This document shows, one piece after another, positions 15,444 through 24,501 of a stretch of 64,000 nucleotides of DNA. This DNA is from Longimicrobium sp. Its GTDB lineage: Bacteria > Gemmatimonadota > Gemmatimonadetes > Longimicrobiales > Longimicrobiaceae. Position numbers and translations under genes: made by a program. How positions within the stretch are numbered: position 1 is the first letter of the stretch; every line of letters starts with the position of its first letter. The notes below the pieces were generated by a model that was not told the DNA's origin, ran no database searches, and worked only from the letters and a program-made list of their open reading frames with translations. Location of the stretch: positions 1 through 64,000 of the forward strand of contig DASUYB010000104.1 in assembly GCA_036377595.1 (NCBI GenBank), written 5' to 3'.

Positions 15444-16976
15444 TCACCCCGGCAGGCGCACGGTGAAGGTGCTCCCCTCGCCGGGGGCGGATTGCGCTTC
15501 GATGTCGCCGCCCATGAGGCGGGCCATGCGCCGCGCCACGGCGAGGCCCATCCCCGTGCCGCCGGCGCGCCGCACGAGCGGGTGCTCGGCCTGCCAGAAC
15601 GGCTCCCAGATCCGCTCCAGGTGCTCGGGATCGATCCCGATCCCCGTGTCCTCCACGACCACGGCGAAGGCGCCCGGCTCGCGGTGGGTACGCGCGCTCA
15701 CCCGGCCGCGCTCGGTGAACTTCACCGCGTTGCCGAGGAGATGACAGACGATCTGCCGCAGCCGCGTGGCATCCGTCTCGGCCATGCACGCGCCGTTCAT
15801 CTCCACCGCCACCTCGATCCCCCGCGCCTCGGCGTCGCCGCGCACGCCGGCGGCCGCGTCGCCCACCAGTGCCTGCACGTCGGTGGCGTCCAGGCGCAGC
15901 GGCTCGCCCGCGTCCATTCGCGCATAGGCCAGCACGTCGTCGATCATCCCCAGCAGCTGCCGGGCGCCCGCGCGGATGCGGTCCAGGTGGCGCGCCTGTG
16001 CATCGGTGAGCGGCCCCGCCTCGCCGTCGCGCAGCAGCTCGGCGAAGCCGGTGATCACGTTCAGCGGCGTCTTCAGCTCGTGCGTGACCACGGCCAGGAA
16101 GTCGCCCTTCGCGGCCGCGGCGGCCTCGGCCTCGGCGCGCGCGATGCGCTCGCGCAGGAGCAGCGTCTCGCGCTCGGCCTCGGCGCGCTTGCGCTGGGTG
16201 ATGTCCTCGGCGATGCAGTACACGCCGAGGATCGCCTCGTCCACCACAATGGGGAGGAGGCGGAGGCTGACGTCCACGCGCGTGCCGCCGCAGTGCGTCA
16301 GCGCCGTCTCGGTGTACTGCGGCTCGCCCCGCGCCGCGGCGGTGAAGAACTCGCGCGCCGACGCCCGCGCGCCGGGGACGACCAGCGTCCAGAACGGCTC
16401 GCCGACCAGGTCGTCGGCCGCGTAGCCGGTGAGCGCCTCGGCGGCGGGATTCGCGGTGCGCAGGCCGCCGTCCAGGTCGAACGAGCAGACGGCGTCGGGG
16501 TTGTTCTCGAAGAGCGAGCGGTAGCGCTGGCGGCTCTCCTCGTAGCGGCGCGCCACCTCGCGGCGCTCGGTCAGGTCGCGCATCAGCACGCCGAACCCCA
16601 CCATCCGCCCCTCCTCGTCGCTGACGGCGGTGAGCACGACGCTGGCCCACAGGCGCGAGCCGTCGCGGCGGACGCGCCACGCCACCGCCTCGCACCTCCC
16701 CTGCGACTCAGCGATGCGCAGGTCGCGCTCCGGCGCTCCGCGCTCCGCGTCCTCGGGGGGATAGAGGACGGAGACGGGCCGGCCGACGACCTCCGCCTCG
16801 CTCCACCCCAGCATCCGTCCGGCGCCCTCGGTCCACGTGGCCACGCGGCCGTCGGGGCTCAGCATGAGGATGGCGTAGTCGGTGACGTGCTCCACCAGCA
16901 GCCGGTACAGCTCGTCGCGCGAGGGCGGCGCCGGCGGCAGCGGGTCGGGGATGGATTTGCGGCGGCGTTCGGGCAT
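15444..16976 (-). CDS. PAS-domain sensor histidine kinase
   Basis: A 510-residue soluble kinase. Two PAS domains come first: the first reads DYAILMLSPDGRVATW...MLGWSEAE and the second NPDAVCSFDLDGGLRTANPAAEALTGY, each ending in a PAC-like DLTERRE / DITQRKR helix. A coiled-coil linker leads to HisKA with the phospho-His in FLAVVTHELKTPLNV. The HATPase domain has LLGNAVKFTERG (N box), [12 protein letters not shown] (G1) and GGTGMGLAVARR (G2). There is no transmembrane segment and no adjacent response regulator, so it is an orphan cytosolic sensor. The start MPERRRK at 16976 is at the domain edge; an open frame continues upstream without domain support. Confidence 0.88.
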   Translation of the reverse strand: MPERRRKSIPDPLPPAPPSRDELYRLLVEHVTDYAILMLSPDGRVATWTEGAGRMLGWSEAEVVGRPVSVLYPPEDAERGAPERDLRIAESQGRCEAVAWRVRRDGSRLWASVVLTAVSDEEGRMVGFGVLMRDLTERREVARRYEESRQRYRSLFENNPDAVCSFDLDGGLRTANPAAEALTGYAADDLVGEPFWTLVVPGARASAREFFTAAARGEPQYTETALTHCGGTRVDVSLRLLPIVVDEAILGVYCIAEDITQRKRAEAERETLLLRERIARAEAEAAAAAKGDFLAVVTHELKTPLNVITGFAELLRDGEAGPLTDAQARHLDRIRAGARQLLGMIDDVLAYARMDAGEPLRLDATDVQALVGDAAAGVRGDAEARGIEVAVEMNGACMAETDATRLRQIVCHLLGNAVKFTERGRVSARTHREPGAFAVVVEDTGIGIDPEHLERIWEPFWQAEHPLVRRAGGTGMGLAVARRMARLMGGDIEAQSAPGEGSTFTVRLPG

Positions 16977-17190
16977 GGCGGAGGGCGGGGCGATGACGGG
17001 ATGACCGAACCGGGCGGGGATCTCAGAGTTACAGAAAATGTCCGGGCGGCGCCAGAGGTTTGGAGGGAATTTGAACGGGATCCCCGGGAAACAGCGCCCG
17101 CGTGCGAGACACCATGGAAGGAATTTCACCCTGCCGAAGACACCCCTTCGCTCCTCGACAAGGAGATCGCCACGTCGGACTCGTACCGCC

Positions 17191-17219
17191 TTGCCTGCAC
17201 GCGAAAGGGGTCGTACTAT
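17191..17219 (+). promoter_or_regulatory. Candidate promoter of 17258 gene
   Basis: TTGCCT (17191-17196), 17-base spacer, TACTAT (17214-17219), in a locally AT-rich stretch 39 bases before the GTG start. Confidence 0.4.
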
Positions 17220-17257
17220 TCCAAAAACGGTACAGAATACCCACCGATGAATGATCC

Positions 17258-17749
17258 GTGGCGACAAACGTTCCAGGGACCAACGTTCCCGGCGTGCCCC
17301 CTGCCGGTCGACCGAAGCCGTTCAAGGGCTTCCTGCCGTGGTACTGGGAGAACTATGTCCTGTGCCTCCTGTTCCACCTGCTGGTACCGCTGCTCCCGCT
17401 TGGATTCGAGCTGGCGTTCACCGGCCGGGTGAGAACGTCTTCCCTTCTGCTGGGCGCGTCCTTCTATATAATTGGAATCGGTGTGTCATCGGCGAGCCGG
17501 CTGTTCTTCGGCGCCAGTCTGGTAACGGGCCTGATCTTCGCGGCAATCTATGGAAACGCCGTGAGCCGTGAGACATCGGGCGTGCCGCCAGCAGCCGCGC
17601 AGCACGGGCCCACCAGCCGCGGGCCGCTGGATTCGGCGCCGGTGTGGGCGCTGCTCGTGTTCGGCGCGGCACATGCTGGAGAACGGTACATGCGGCACGT
17701 GGCCGGAAGGGCATCGTTCCTGGAGTTCCTTCCCGAGGAGGATGGGTAG
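17258..17749 (+). CDS. Small multi-pass membrane protein
   Basis: A 163-residue protein of unknown function. Three or four hydrophobic helices are visible (YVLCLLFHLLVPLLPLGFEL, SLLLGASFYIIGIGVS, LFFGASLVTGLIFAAIYG, and VWALLVFGAAHAGE). GTG 17258 is the start because no ATG lies upstream in frame. Codon use is less GC-biased than the neighbours. Its stop is one base before the next start, so it forms a two-gene operon with 17751-18101. Confidence 0.68.
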   Translation: MATNVPGTNVPGVPPAGRPKPFKGFLPWYWENYVLCLLFHLLVPLLPLGFELAFTGRVRTSSLLLGASFYIIGIGVSSASRLFFGASLVTGLIFAAIYGNAVSRETSGVPPAAAQHGPTSRGPLDSAPVWALLVFGAAHAGERYMRHVAGRASFLEFLPEEDG

Positions 17750-17750
17750 G

Positions 17751-18101
17751 ATGTGGCAAGACGTCCTGATGGTCTTCAGCGTCCTGACCGGTACCGCGCT
17801 GGCCATTCTCTCGATCTACTCCGTGTGGCGCCTGCACAGGGCCGAAGCGAAACTGATCGACCGGCTGAAAGCCGACCGCGAGCTCTCGCGTGAGTTGCAT
17901 CCGACCGGCCTTCTCGAGCCGAGCGAACGCGAACTCGAGGCAATCCACCGCGCCGTGCTTCGCAACCTCCGGACGCTGCGCCCCGACGAGCGCCGCGATC
18001 TGCGGCAGGTCATCCAGCAGCCCTCCGAGACTGGCCGCAAGAACTACCTGGCCAAGCTCTTCGAGAGCGTGAGCACCGGGTTGGCGAGCGACGCGGCTTG
18101 A
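17751..18101 (+). CDS. Single-pass membrane protein with helical tail
   Basis: A 116-residue protein: one N-terminal transmembrane helix (VLMVFSVLTGTALAILSIYSV) followed by a charged, helix-forming cytosolic tail (EAKLIDRLKADRELSREL, then a Glu/Arg-rich segment). GGAGGATGGGTAGG immediately precedes ATG 17751. Translationally linked to the upstream membrane protein; the pair may form a small complex. Family not recognised. Confidence 0.68.
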   Translation: MWQDVLMVFSVLTGTALAILSIYSVWRLHRAEAKLIDRLKADRELSRELHPTGLLEPSERELEAIHRAVLRNLRTLRPDERRDLRQVIQQPSETGRKNYLAKLFESVSTGLASDAA

Positions 18102-18127
18102 GATCCCCTCGTGATCACCAGAAGGAC

Positions 18128-18156
18128 AAACGGCCGCCTGCGTCGGGCGGCCGTTT
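18128..18156. terminator. Bidirectional terminator hairpin
   Basis: Perfect 11-bp stem AAACGGCCGCC/GGCGGCCGTTT (18128-18138 with 18146-18156) and 7-base loop, between the convergent genes ending at 18101 and 18190. A-rich left and U-rich right flanks suit both directions. Confidence 0.82.
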
Positions 18157-18189
18157 CGCGTCCATCGCGTACGTCGGATCTGACCGGAC

Positions 18190-19590
18190 CTACTCCGACG
18201 CCGGGTGCTCGGCCGGGCCCTCGTCCTCCATCCAGACGGTCTTGAGGTTCATGAACTCGTGGATGCCGACGCGGCCCAGCTCGCGGCCGTAGCCGCTCTG
18301 CTTCACGCCGCCGAACGGCAGCCGCGGGTCCGACGCCACAATCGCGTTCACGAACGTCATCCCCGCCTCCAGCTCGTCCACGAAGCGCCGCGCCTCGGCC
18401 TCGTCGCGCGTCCACACGCTGCTCCCCAGGCCGAAGTCGCTGTCGTTGCCGATGCGGATCGCGTCGTCCGCGCCCGCAGCGCGGAAGAGGAGGGCCACGG
18501 GGCCGAACACCTCCTCGCGGTATGCCGGCGCGTCCTCCGGGATCTCCGCCAGGATGGTGGGGCGATAGAACCATCCCGGCCCCTCGATCCGCTCGCCGCC
18601 GGTCAGCACCTTCGCGCCCGCGGCCACGGAGTCGCGCACCTGCCGCTCCACGTCGTCGCGCGTACTCTCCATCGCCAGCGGACCGACGTCCGTCTCGTCC
18701 CGCATCGGATCTCCCACCTTCTGCGCCTCCATCGCGCGGACGAAGCGCTCGGTGAACGCGTCGTAGACGTCCGCGTGCACGATGAAGCGCTTGGCGGCGA
18801 TGCAGCTCTGGCCGTTGTTGATGCATCGCGCCTTCGCCGCCGTCTCCGCCGCCGCGTCGAGGTCGGCGCTGGGGAGGACGATGAAGGGATCGCTCCCGCC
18901 CAGCTCCAGCACCGTCTTCTTCAACCGCTTCCCCGCGCGCTCGGCCACGCTGCTCCCCGCTGGCGTGCTGCCGGTGAGCGTGGCCGCCTTTACCCGCGGG
19001 TCGTCGATGATCCCCGCGACCGCGTCCGCGCCCACCAGCAGCGTCTGGAACACGCCCTCGGCGAAGCCCGCGCGGCGCAGGACGTCCTCGATCGCCATCG
19101 CGCAGCGGGGGACGTTGGACGCGTGCTTGAGGAGGCCGACGTTCCCCGCCATCAGCCCCGGCGCGGCGAAGCGGAAGACCTGCCAGAAGGGGAAGTTCCA
19201 CGGCATCACCGCCAGCACGGGGCCGAGGGGGAGATGGCGCACGTACGAGCGCCTGGCCTTCGTCTCCACCGCGTCGTCGGCCAGGAAGCGCGCGGCGTTC
19301 TCGGCGTAGTAGCGGCACGACCAGGCGCACTTCTCCGCCTCGGCGATCGCCGACTTGAGCGTCTTCCCCATCTCCGTCGTCATCGTCCGGGCGAGATCGA
19401 GCTTCTCGCGCTCCAGGATCTCGCCGGCGCGCGCCATCTTCGCCGCGCGGTCGGAGATGGAGGTGCGGCGGTGCGCGCGGAACGCCTCGTCGGCCAGCGC
19501 CAGCCTGCGCTCGACCTCGTCGGGCGTGTGCTTCTCCAGCCCCGTCGGCTGCTCCTCGCCCGTGGCGGGATTGATGGTGGTGATGGGCAT
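18190..19590 (-). CDS. Aldehyde dehydrogenase, succinate-semialdehyde type
   Basis: A 466-residue NAD(P)-dependent aldehyde dehydrogenase. It shows the MPWNFPFWQVFRFAAP cofactor loop, the general-base Glu in VLELGGSDPFIV and the nucleophile Cys in NNGQSCIAAKRF. The overall length and INPATGEEQ opening match the short SSADH (YneI/GabD-like) group that oxidises succinate semialdehyde to succinate. The start MPITTINPATGE at 19590 is the conserved one. It lies between the terminator at 18128 and the cytoskeletal operon but is separated from that operon's last gene by about 200 bases. Other small aldehydes are possible substrates. Confidence 0.88.
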   Translation of the reverse strand: MPITTINPATGEEQPTGLEKHTPDEVERRLALADEAFRAHRRTSISDRAAKMARAGEILEREKLDLARTMTTEMGKTLKSAIAEAEKCAWSCRYYAENAARFLADDAVETKARRSYVRHLPLGPVLAVMPWNFPFWQVFRFAAPGLMAGNVGLLKHASNVPRCAMAIEDVLRRAGFAEGVFQTLLVGADAVAGIIDDPRVKAATLTGSTPAGSSVAERAGKRLKKTVLELGGSDPFIVLPSADLDAAAETAAKARCINNGQSCIAAKRFIVHADVYDAFTERFVRAMEAQKVGDPMRDETDVGPLAMESTRDDVERQVRDSVAAGAKVLTGGERIEGPGWFYRPTILAEIPEDAPAYREEVFGPVALLFRAAGADDAIRIGNDSDFGLGSSVWTRDEAEARRFVDELEAGMTFVNAIVASDPRLPFGGVKQSGYGRELGRVGIHEFMNLKTVWMEDEGPAEHPASE

Positions 19591-19794
19591 CGGGTTCCGG
19601 GTGAGATCGTACGAGAGACGTGGGATCCGCTCGCGATCGCACGCAAGCATCGGGCGCGGGCCCGCGCAGCGCAGTCCGCGTGGAAAGCGAAGGCCGGACG
19701 CGCATCGGGACGCACGTCCGGCCTCGATCCCGCAAGTCACTGATCGTTCGATGATGAATCGCTTCCGCTCCTCCTCCTGACCGGATCGCGAGCG

Positions 19795-21978
19795 TCATCC
19801 GTCCGCCACCGCGACGCCCGCCCGACTCTCACCGGCGAGGCCGCGCATGATCTCGAGCACCGCGCCGGCCTGTGAGGTGTCGCGCAGGGCGGCGAGGAAC
19901 GGCGTGGCGAGCCGGGGGTGCTCGAACGCCTCGGAGGGTGCCATGGCGGCGTAGGCGACGAGGTCGGCCCACGAGCGGTGGCGGCGGGTGTCGGCGGGCG
20001 GGCGGCGGGGAAGCAGGTCCAGCGCGAACACGGCGAAGGCGAGCGCGTCGATCTCCGGGAGCGCGACCTCGGCGCCGGTCAGCCACGGCAGCATGGCGCC
20101 GTAGCCGAGCTGCTCGTATTCCGCGTATCCGCGTGCGCCGGTGTCGGCGGCAAAGTAGCGCCCGGCCGGCACGGCGAAGGGCGCGTAGCAGAGCAGGGCG
20201 CGCGGCCGCACGTCGGCCTCGCGCCCGCCGTATCCCGCCGAGAACGCGAACATCGAGCGGTGGCACACGCCCAGCACCCAGCCGGTGTCGTGCACCGCCA
20301 CCAGCGCCTCGGCCACCGCGCGCACGAAGGAGAGCGGCCGCTCGCGCAGCCACGCGGCCACCACCGGCGAGCCGTCGGCACGCAGCGCGAAGGGCGCGGC
20401 GTACAGGATCCCCCGCTCGGCCCCGCCGGGCGTCGCCGCGCGCGCCAGGTAGCGCAGCCCCCGCGCCCCCGAGCGCCGCTCCAGCGCCGCGAACAGCTCG
20501 CGCTCGTGCTCCAGCGCCTCGTCCACCGCCGCCGACCCGTCGCCGCCGCGCAGCCAGGCCGTGGGATGGCGGTGGAAGGGGGCGTGCACCACGCGCGTGC
20601 GCAGCCCCAGGAAGGCGTGGCCGGGGAGCGGCGCGGGGCCCACCTCGATCCCGCCGGGCGCGTCGATCTGGTCGGGTGGGGGAAGGAGGCGCAGCGCGCC
20701 GGGCTCCGCCACCTGCTCGGACCAGGCGGGGGTGTCGATCCGCCGCACCGACCCGCGCTTCTCCACCCGCGCGAACCATCCCCCCCGGAACGCCGCCGCC
20801 ACCCGCAGCCGCGCCGGATCGGCGGTGACGTACCAGGCCGGGATCGCCGCGTCGGTCCCGTCGAACAGCGGCGCCACGTCCAGCTCCGCCATCCGCGAGC
20901 CCACCTCGGCGCGCTCGGGCGCGAACACCCGCGCCTGAACCGCCTTTCCCGCCTCGGCCGAGAGCGCGCGGAGGCGGACGGGAGACGGGGTGTCGGGGGT
21001 GATCCAGGCCCACTCGCGGTCGATGGGGATCACGAAGAGGGTGGACTGCGTGCGGAGCGGCTCCGCGGGCGGCGCGGGAAGGCGCACCGCGGGGCGCCAC
21101 GCCGGCCGCGCCCCCGCGCGATGCACCGCCGCCGCGGCCCTGGCGACCAGCGCCGTCCACAGCGGCACCTCGAGCCCGGCGGGAACGAAGCCCGGCTCGC
21201 CCAGCGCGCTGCCGGCGAGCTGCTCCATCGCCAGCTGGCCGCCGTGCGCCTCCGCCGCTTCGCCCGCGGCCGCGGCGGAGAGTGCGTGCACCTGCCGCGC
21301 CGTCTCGTCCCGCGCGGCCACGGCCCGGGCGGGGCGCGCCTGCGCCCGCTCGCGCAGCCGCCGGCGGGCGCGCAGCAGCACCCAGAGCTCCTCCACCGTG
21401 GGCCCGTCCTCCGCCCGCGCGGGGAGGAGCTCCGCCTGCTCGGGAAGGTCCGCCGCCAGCTCCGCCAGCCGCGCCGACACGTGCTCCAGGCGCGCCAGGA
21501 ACACCCGCACGTCGGCGGGCTTGCGCACGCGGCGCAGGTCGTCGCCCGACACCCCGGCCTCGCCGAGGAGCCGGGCGGTGAGCGTGGGAAGCCGCGGGGC
21601 GAAGCGGTCGTGCAGCGCGGCGAGCGCTTCAGCGGCGCGATCAGCATGCGCCTGCAGGAGCGCCGCCGCCTCCACCCGCTCCGAGAGATCGCGGAGATAC
21701 TTCCCGAACGCGCGGATCGCCGGGCTCTTCGTGTCGAGCTGCCAGAGGGGGCGGCGCAGGATGCGCGGGAGGGCGCCGTGCTCGCGGTCGTCCAGCGCGC
21801 GCGCCACCTCGGCGCGCAGCTCCTCGACCAGGGGAAGCGCGGGGGAGGGGAGCGCCTGGAGACGGTCGAGCGCCGCGCGCAGGTCGCGCTCGGCGCGGGC
21901 AAGGTAGGCCACCAGCCCGGGAGGCACCGCCAGCGCGTCGGCGAGCGCCTCGGCGAGCAGCGGAGAGACCTGCGTCAC
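19795..21978 (-). CDS. Operon protein with degenerate kinase-like C-terminus
   Basis: A 727-residue protein, last gene of the operon, its ATG overlapping the upstream stop by 4 bases. Residues 1-300 are Ala/Leu/Arg-rich and helical. Around residues 470-700 the order of elements resembles a protein kinase: HERELFAALER (C helix), an APFALRADGSP strand pair, WLRERPLSFVRAVAEALVAVHDTG (D/E helices), then VLGVCHRSMFAFS where a catalytic HRD loop would fall, and EIDALAFAVFALDLLPRRPP like the F helix. The HRD Asp and a DFG are not evident, so it would be a pseudokinase or receptor module. This reading is by eye. No signal peptide or membrane segment. Confidence 0.7.
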   Translation of the reverse strand: MTQVSPLLAEALADALAVPPGLVAYLARAERDLRAALDRLQALPSPALPLVEELRAEVARALDDREHGALPRILRRPLWQLDTKSPAIRAFGKYLRDLSERVEAAALLQAHADRAAEALAALHDRFAPRLPTLTARLLGEAGVSGDDLRRVRKPADVRVFLARLEHVSARLAELAADLPEQAELLPARAEDGPTVEELWVLLRARRRLRERAQARPARAVAARDETARQVHALSAAAAGEAAEAHGGQLAMEQLAGSALGEPGFVPAGLEVPLWTALVARAAAAVHRAGARPAWRPAVRLPAPPAEPLRTQSTLFVIPIDREWAWITPDTPSPVRLRALSAEAGKAVQARVFAPERAEVGSRMAELDVAPLFDGTDAAIPAWYVTADPARLRVAAAFRGGWFARVEKRGSVRRIDTPAWSEQVAEPGALRLLPPPDQIDAPGGIEVGPAPLPGHAFLGLRTRVVHAPFHRHPTAWLRGGDGSAAVDEALEHERELFAALERRSGARGLRYLARAATPGGAERGILYAAPFALRADGSPVVAAWLRERPLSFVRAVAEALVAVHDTGWVLGVCHRSMFAFSAGYGGREADVRPRALLCYAPFAVPAGRYFAADTGARGYAEYEQLGYGAMLPWLTGAEVALPEIDALAFAVFALDLLPRRPPADTRRHRSWADLVAYAAMAPSEAFEHPRLATPFLAALRDTSQAGAVLEIMRGLAGESRAGVAVADG

Positions 21979-22643
21979 CGCGGCCTCTGCGTGTCCTGCA
22001 CGCAGCGGCCGCGCTGCCGCTCCTGCTCGGCGTCGCCGGGGATGCGCGGGCGGATCTCGATCTCGATGCGCCGGTCGGCGGGGTCGGGGTCGCGGCTGGC
22101 GCGGGCGCGCTCGGGGCTGCGGGGATAGTAGCGGCTGCGCCCCAGCGCGGTGACCTGGCAGGGGAGGATGTGCACCGAGTCGATCAGGAAGAGCGCCACC
22201 GACGCCGCGCGCGCCGCCGACAGCCGCCAGTTGGTGGAGTCGGCGCCCTCGCGGCTGGTGTGCCCCACTACCTGGATCTGGTCGATCGAGGCGATCAGCC
22301 CGCTGTCGGACCGCAGGTACGTGCCGAACGCGCGCAGGATCCGCCGCCCCTCGGGCCTCAGGTCCGCCAGCTCCGAGCGGCGCTGGGGAAAGGTGGCGTC
22401 GCCCTCGATGCGCAGCAGCAGGTAGTCGCCCGGGCGGCTCACGCTTACCCGGTGGCGCTCGGCGGTGCGGGTGAGCGCGGAGTCGATCCGCGCCAGGGTG
22501 CTTTCCCGCGCGCGGTTGCGGCCGATGGCGGGCACCGTGGTGGCGGCGAAGAGGATCAGGAAGAGGAGCGAGGTGGCCGCCAGCAGGTCGGCGAAGGCGG
22601 GCCAGGGGCTGTGCTCCTCCGGGTCGTGCTCGATCTCGGCCAT
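21975..22643 (-). CDS. MotB/OmpA-like stator partner
   Basis: A 222-residue inner-membrane protein. A short cytosolic N-terminus leads into one helix, PAFADLLAATSLLFLILF, that carries Asp19 where MotB and ZorB have their proton-binding Asp (the YADxM-type motif). After a linker, an OmpA-like peptidoglycan-binding domain covers about residues 75-200, with IDQIQVVGHTSREG and LSAARAASVALFL; the usual GHTD Asp is replaced by Ser. It lies four bases after the MotA-like gene and overlaps the next by four. In context it should pair with the 617-residue channel protein to form an ion-driven stator anchored to the wall. Confidence 0.85.
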   Translation of the reverse strand: MAEIEHDPEEHSPWPAFADLLAATSLLFLILFAATTVPAIGRNRARESTLARIDSALTRTAERHRVSVSRPGDYLLLRIEGDATFPQRRSELADLRPEGRRILRAFGTYLRSDSGLIASIDQIQVVGHTSREGADSTNWRLSAARAASVALFLIDSVHILPCQVTALGRSRYYPRSPERARASRDPDPADRRIEIEIRPRIPGDAEQERQRGRCVQDTQRPR

Positions 22644-22647
22644 GCGC

Positions 22648-24501
22648 TCACCAGGGCCAGAGCGCGGCCAGCCACCCCTGTGCCGCCGCCACCGCCACCA
22701 GACCGCCCGCCGCGGCGACGATCCCCACGCGCGTGGCGATGCGCCAGCGCCGCGCCTCGCGCTCGCGCTGGTCGTCGAGCGCGGCGGCGATGCGGCGCAG
22801 CAGGCTCACCGTCTCGGGATTCGCCGCCCCGCCCTCCACCACCCCCGGACGGTCGTGCACGACGGGCATGGGCGCCGGCGCCGCGGGGGCCAGCGCCCGC
22901 AGCCCCTCGCCCAGGCGCTGCACGAGCTGGTCGCCCACGCGCCCCCAGCTTTCCTGCGCGCGCCGCTCCATTCCCTCCAGCGATCCCACGGCGGCGCGCA
23001 GGGCGCCGTCGAGCTGGTCGATGGCCGGCTGCGCCACGGTGATGCCGGAGGTGAGCGCGTCGATCCGCTCCTGCACGGCCGCGGTCCCCTCCACCAGCAC
23101 CCGCACGTTGGTGCGCACCTCGTCCGACGCCTCCTTCGACGCGGTGCCCAGCGCCAGCAGCCCCTCCAGCGCCTGGGTCAGCCGCTCGTTGGCGCGCTGC
23201 ATCTCGCCCAGCGCGCCGCGCGACTCGCTCGCCCGCGCGCCCACCTGGTCGATCAGCGCCGTGTACTGCAGCGCGTTCCCGCGCACGGCGTCGGCCAGCT
23301 CGCCCACGTACTTCTCCACCTCCTGCAGCCGGGTGGAGGTGCGCTCGTACATCCCCTTTTCCTGCTGGGTCAGCGCCTGCACGATGCGGTCGTCGAGGGT
23401 GGAGATGGCCGACTTGAAGTCGCTCCCCAGCGTCTCCAGGCTGGCCTCGATCCCCAGCAGCGCGCCGTTGGACGACTTGAACTCGTCGGCGGTGCGCCGC
23501 AGCGCGTGCACGGCCGCCTGCAGCGTGTCGGTGGTCTGGGCGCTCTCGTCTCCGTAGATGTATTTGACGGATACGATCTCCAGCCGCTCCAGGAAGTGGC
23601 GGCGCCCCACGGCCATCCCGTGCCCGGCCAGTCCCACCGCGATGGCGCCGATCAGCGCCAGCGCGTTGCCGCCGAAGGCGTCGGCCACCTTCTGCAGCGG
23701 CGCCACCACGCTCCCGGTGTCGGTGCCCGCCGTGGAGAGCGCGGTGATCAGCTCGGGAAGCGCCGTCTTGACCCCCGCGAAGGTCCCCAGCACCGCCAGG
23801 AGCAGCAGGAGCGAGCTGGCGTAGCGCGCGAAGGAGCCGAAGCGGAGCGTGCGCTGCTGCGCGATCCCGCGCAGCTCCTCGGGCGACACGCCCGACGCGG
23901 CGGGGTTGCGCCGCGCCTGGATCACGTGCCAGACCCGGTCGTCCACCAGCGTCTCCACCGTCTGCTTCTCGTGCGGTATGGAGCGCTCGCCCGCGGCGAA
24001 GAGGCGGTCGCGCTCGGCGGGCACGGCGAAGACCAGCCCCAGCCCCTCGCGCCCGTGGCGGCGCACCCACTCCACGTCCTGCTCCTCGTCGCGCAGCCCG
24101 ATGCGCGGCTCGTAGATCTCCTGCAGCACCAGGACGAGGGTCACCGCCACCAGCGCGATCCCCGCGATGACCAGCGCGGCCACGGTGTAGTTGGGGTCGT
24201 GCCCCAGCCCCACGATCTCGCCGAACCCGCGGCGGAGGGTGTCGGCGCGCACGGCGGCGGAGTCGGCGCCCGCGGCGGGCGCGCGCCCGCCCTGGCTGAG
24301 CAGCGTCACCACGAAGACGAGCGACAGCCCCAGGTAGGCGGCCACGCCCACGCCCCACCAGCGCAGCGCGATCCGGTCGCCGCGCTGCGGCAGGTCGAGC
24401 ATCTCGGCACGCCGCACGGGTGCCGGTCCGCGCGATGCTGGGGGAGATGAAGCGGGGGGAGATGGAGACGCGCCCGTCGGGGCAGGTTCGGTGATGCTCA
24501 C
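22648..24501 (-). CDS. MotA/TolQ-like channel with long helical tail
   Basis: A 617-residue membrane protein. A Pro/Ser-rich N-terminus precedes helices at about 48-68 (WWGVGVAAYLGLSLVFVV) and 107-131. A large cytosolic loop is followed by two helices, YASSLLLLLAVLGTFAGVKTAL and GNALALIGAIAVGLAGHGMAVG, the latter pair typical of MotA/TolQ/ExbB pores. Residues about 310-570 are a long heptad-rich helical tail, and a final hydrophobic stretch (VGIVAAAGGLVAVAAAQG) ends the chain. Start GTG 24501 overlaps the upstream stop (GTGA). A MotA-like pore with an extended tail recalls ZorA of Zorya defence, but the third C-terminal membrane segment differs. Confidence 0.82.
   Translation of the reverse strand: MSITEPAPTGASPSPPASSPPASRGPAPVRRAEMLDLPQRGDRIALRWWGVGVAAYLGLSLVFVVTLLSQGGRAPAAGADSAAVRADTLRRGFGEIVGLGHDPNYTVAALVIAGIALVAVTLVLVLQEIYEPRIGLRDEEQDVEWVRRHGREGLGLVFAVPAERDRLFAAGERSIPHEKQTVETLVDDRVWHVIQARRNPAASGVSPEELRGIAQQRTLRFGSFARYASSLLLLLAVLGTFAGVKTALPELITALSTAGTDTGSVVAPLQKVADAFGGNALALIGAIAVGLAGHGMAVGRRHFLERLEIVSVKYIYGDESAQTTDTLQAAVHALRRTADEFKSSNGALLGIEASLETLGSDFKSAISTLDDRIVQALTQQEKGMYERTSTRLQEVEKYVGELADAVRGNALQYTALIDQVGARASESRGALGEMQRANERLTQALEGLLALGTASKEASDEVRTNVRVLVEGTAAVQERIDALTSGITVAQPAIDQLDGALRAAVGSLEGMERRAQESWGRVGDQLVQRLGEGLRALAPAAPAPMPVVHDRPGVVEGGAANPETVSLLRRIAAALDDQREREARRWRIATRVGIVAAAGGLVAVAAAQGWLAALWPW

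Noticed and set aside
21975-24501. Flagellar motor or Tol-Pal genes
   Set aside because: No flagellar, tolA, tolB or pal genes adjoin; the long coiled-coil tail and cytoskeletal neighbours differ from both.
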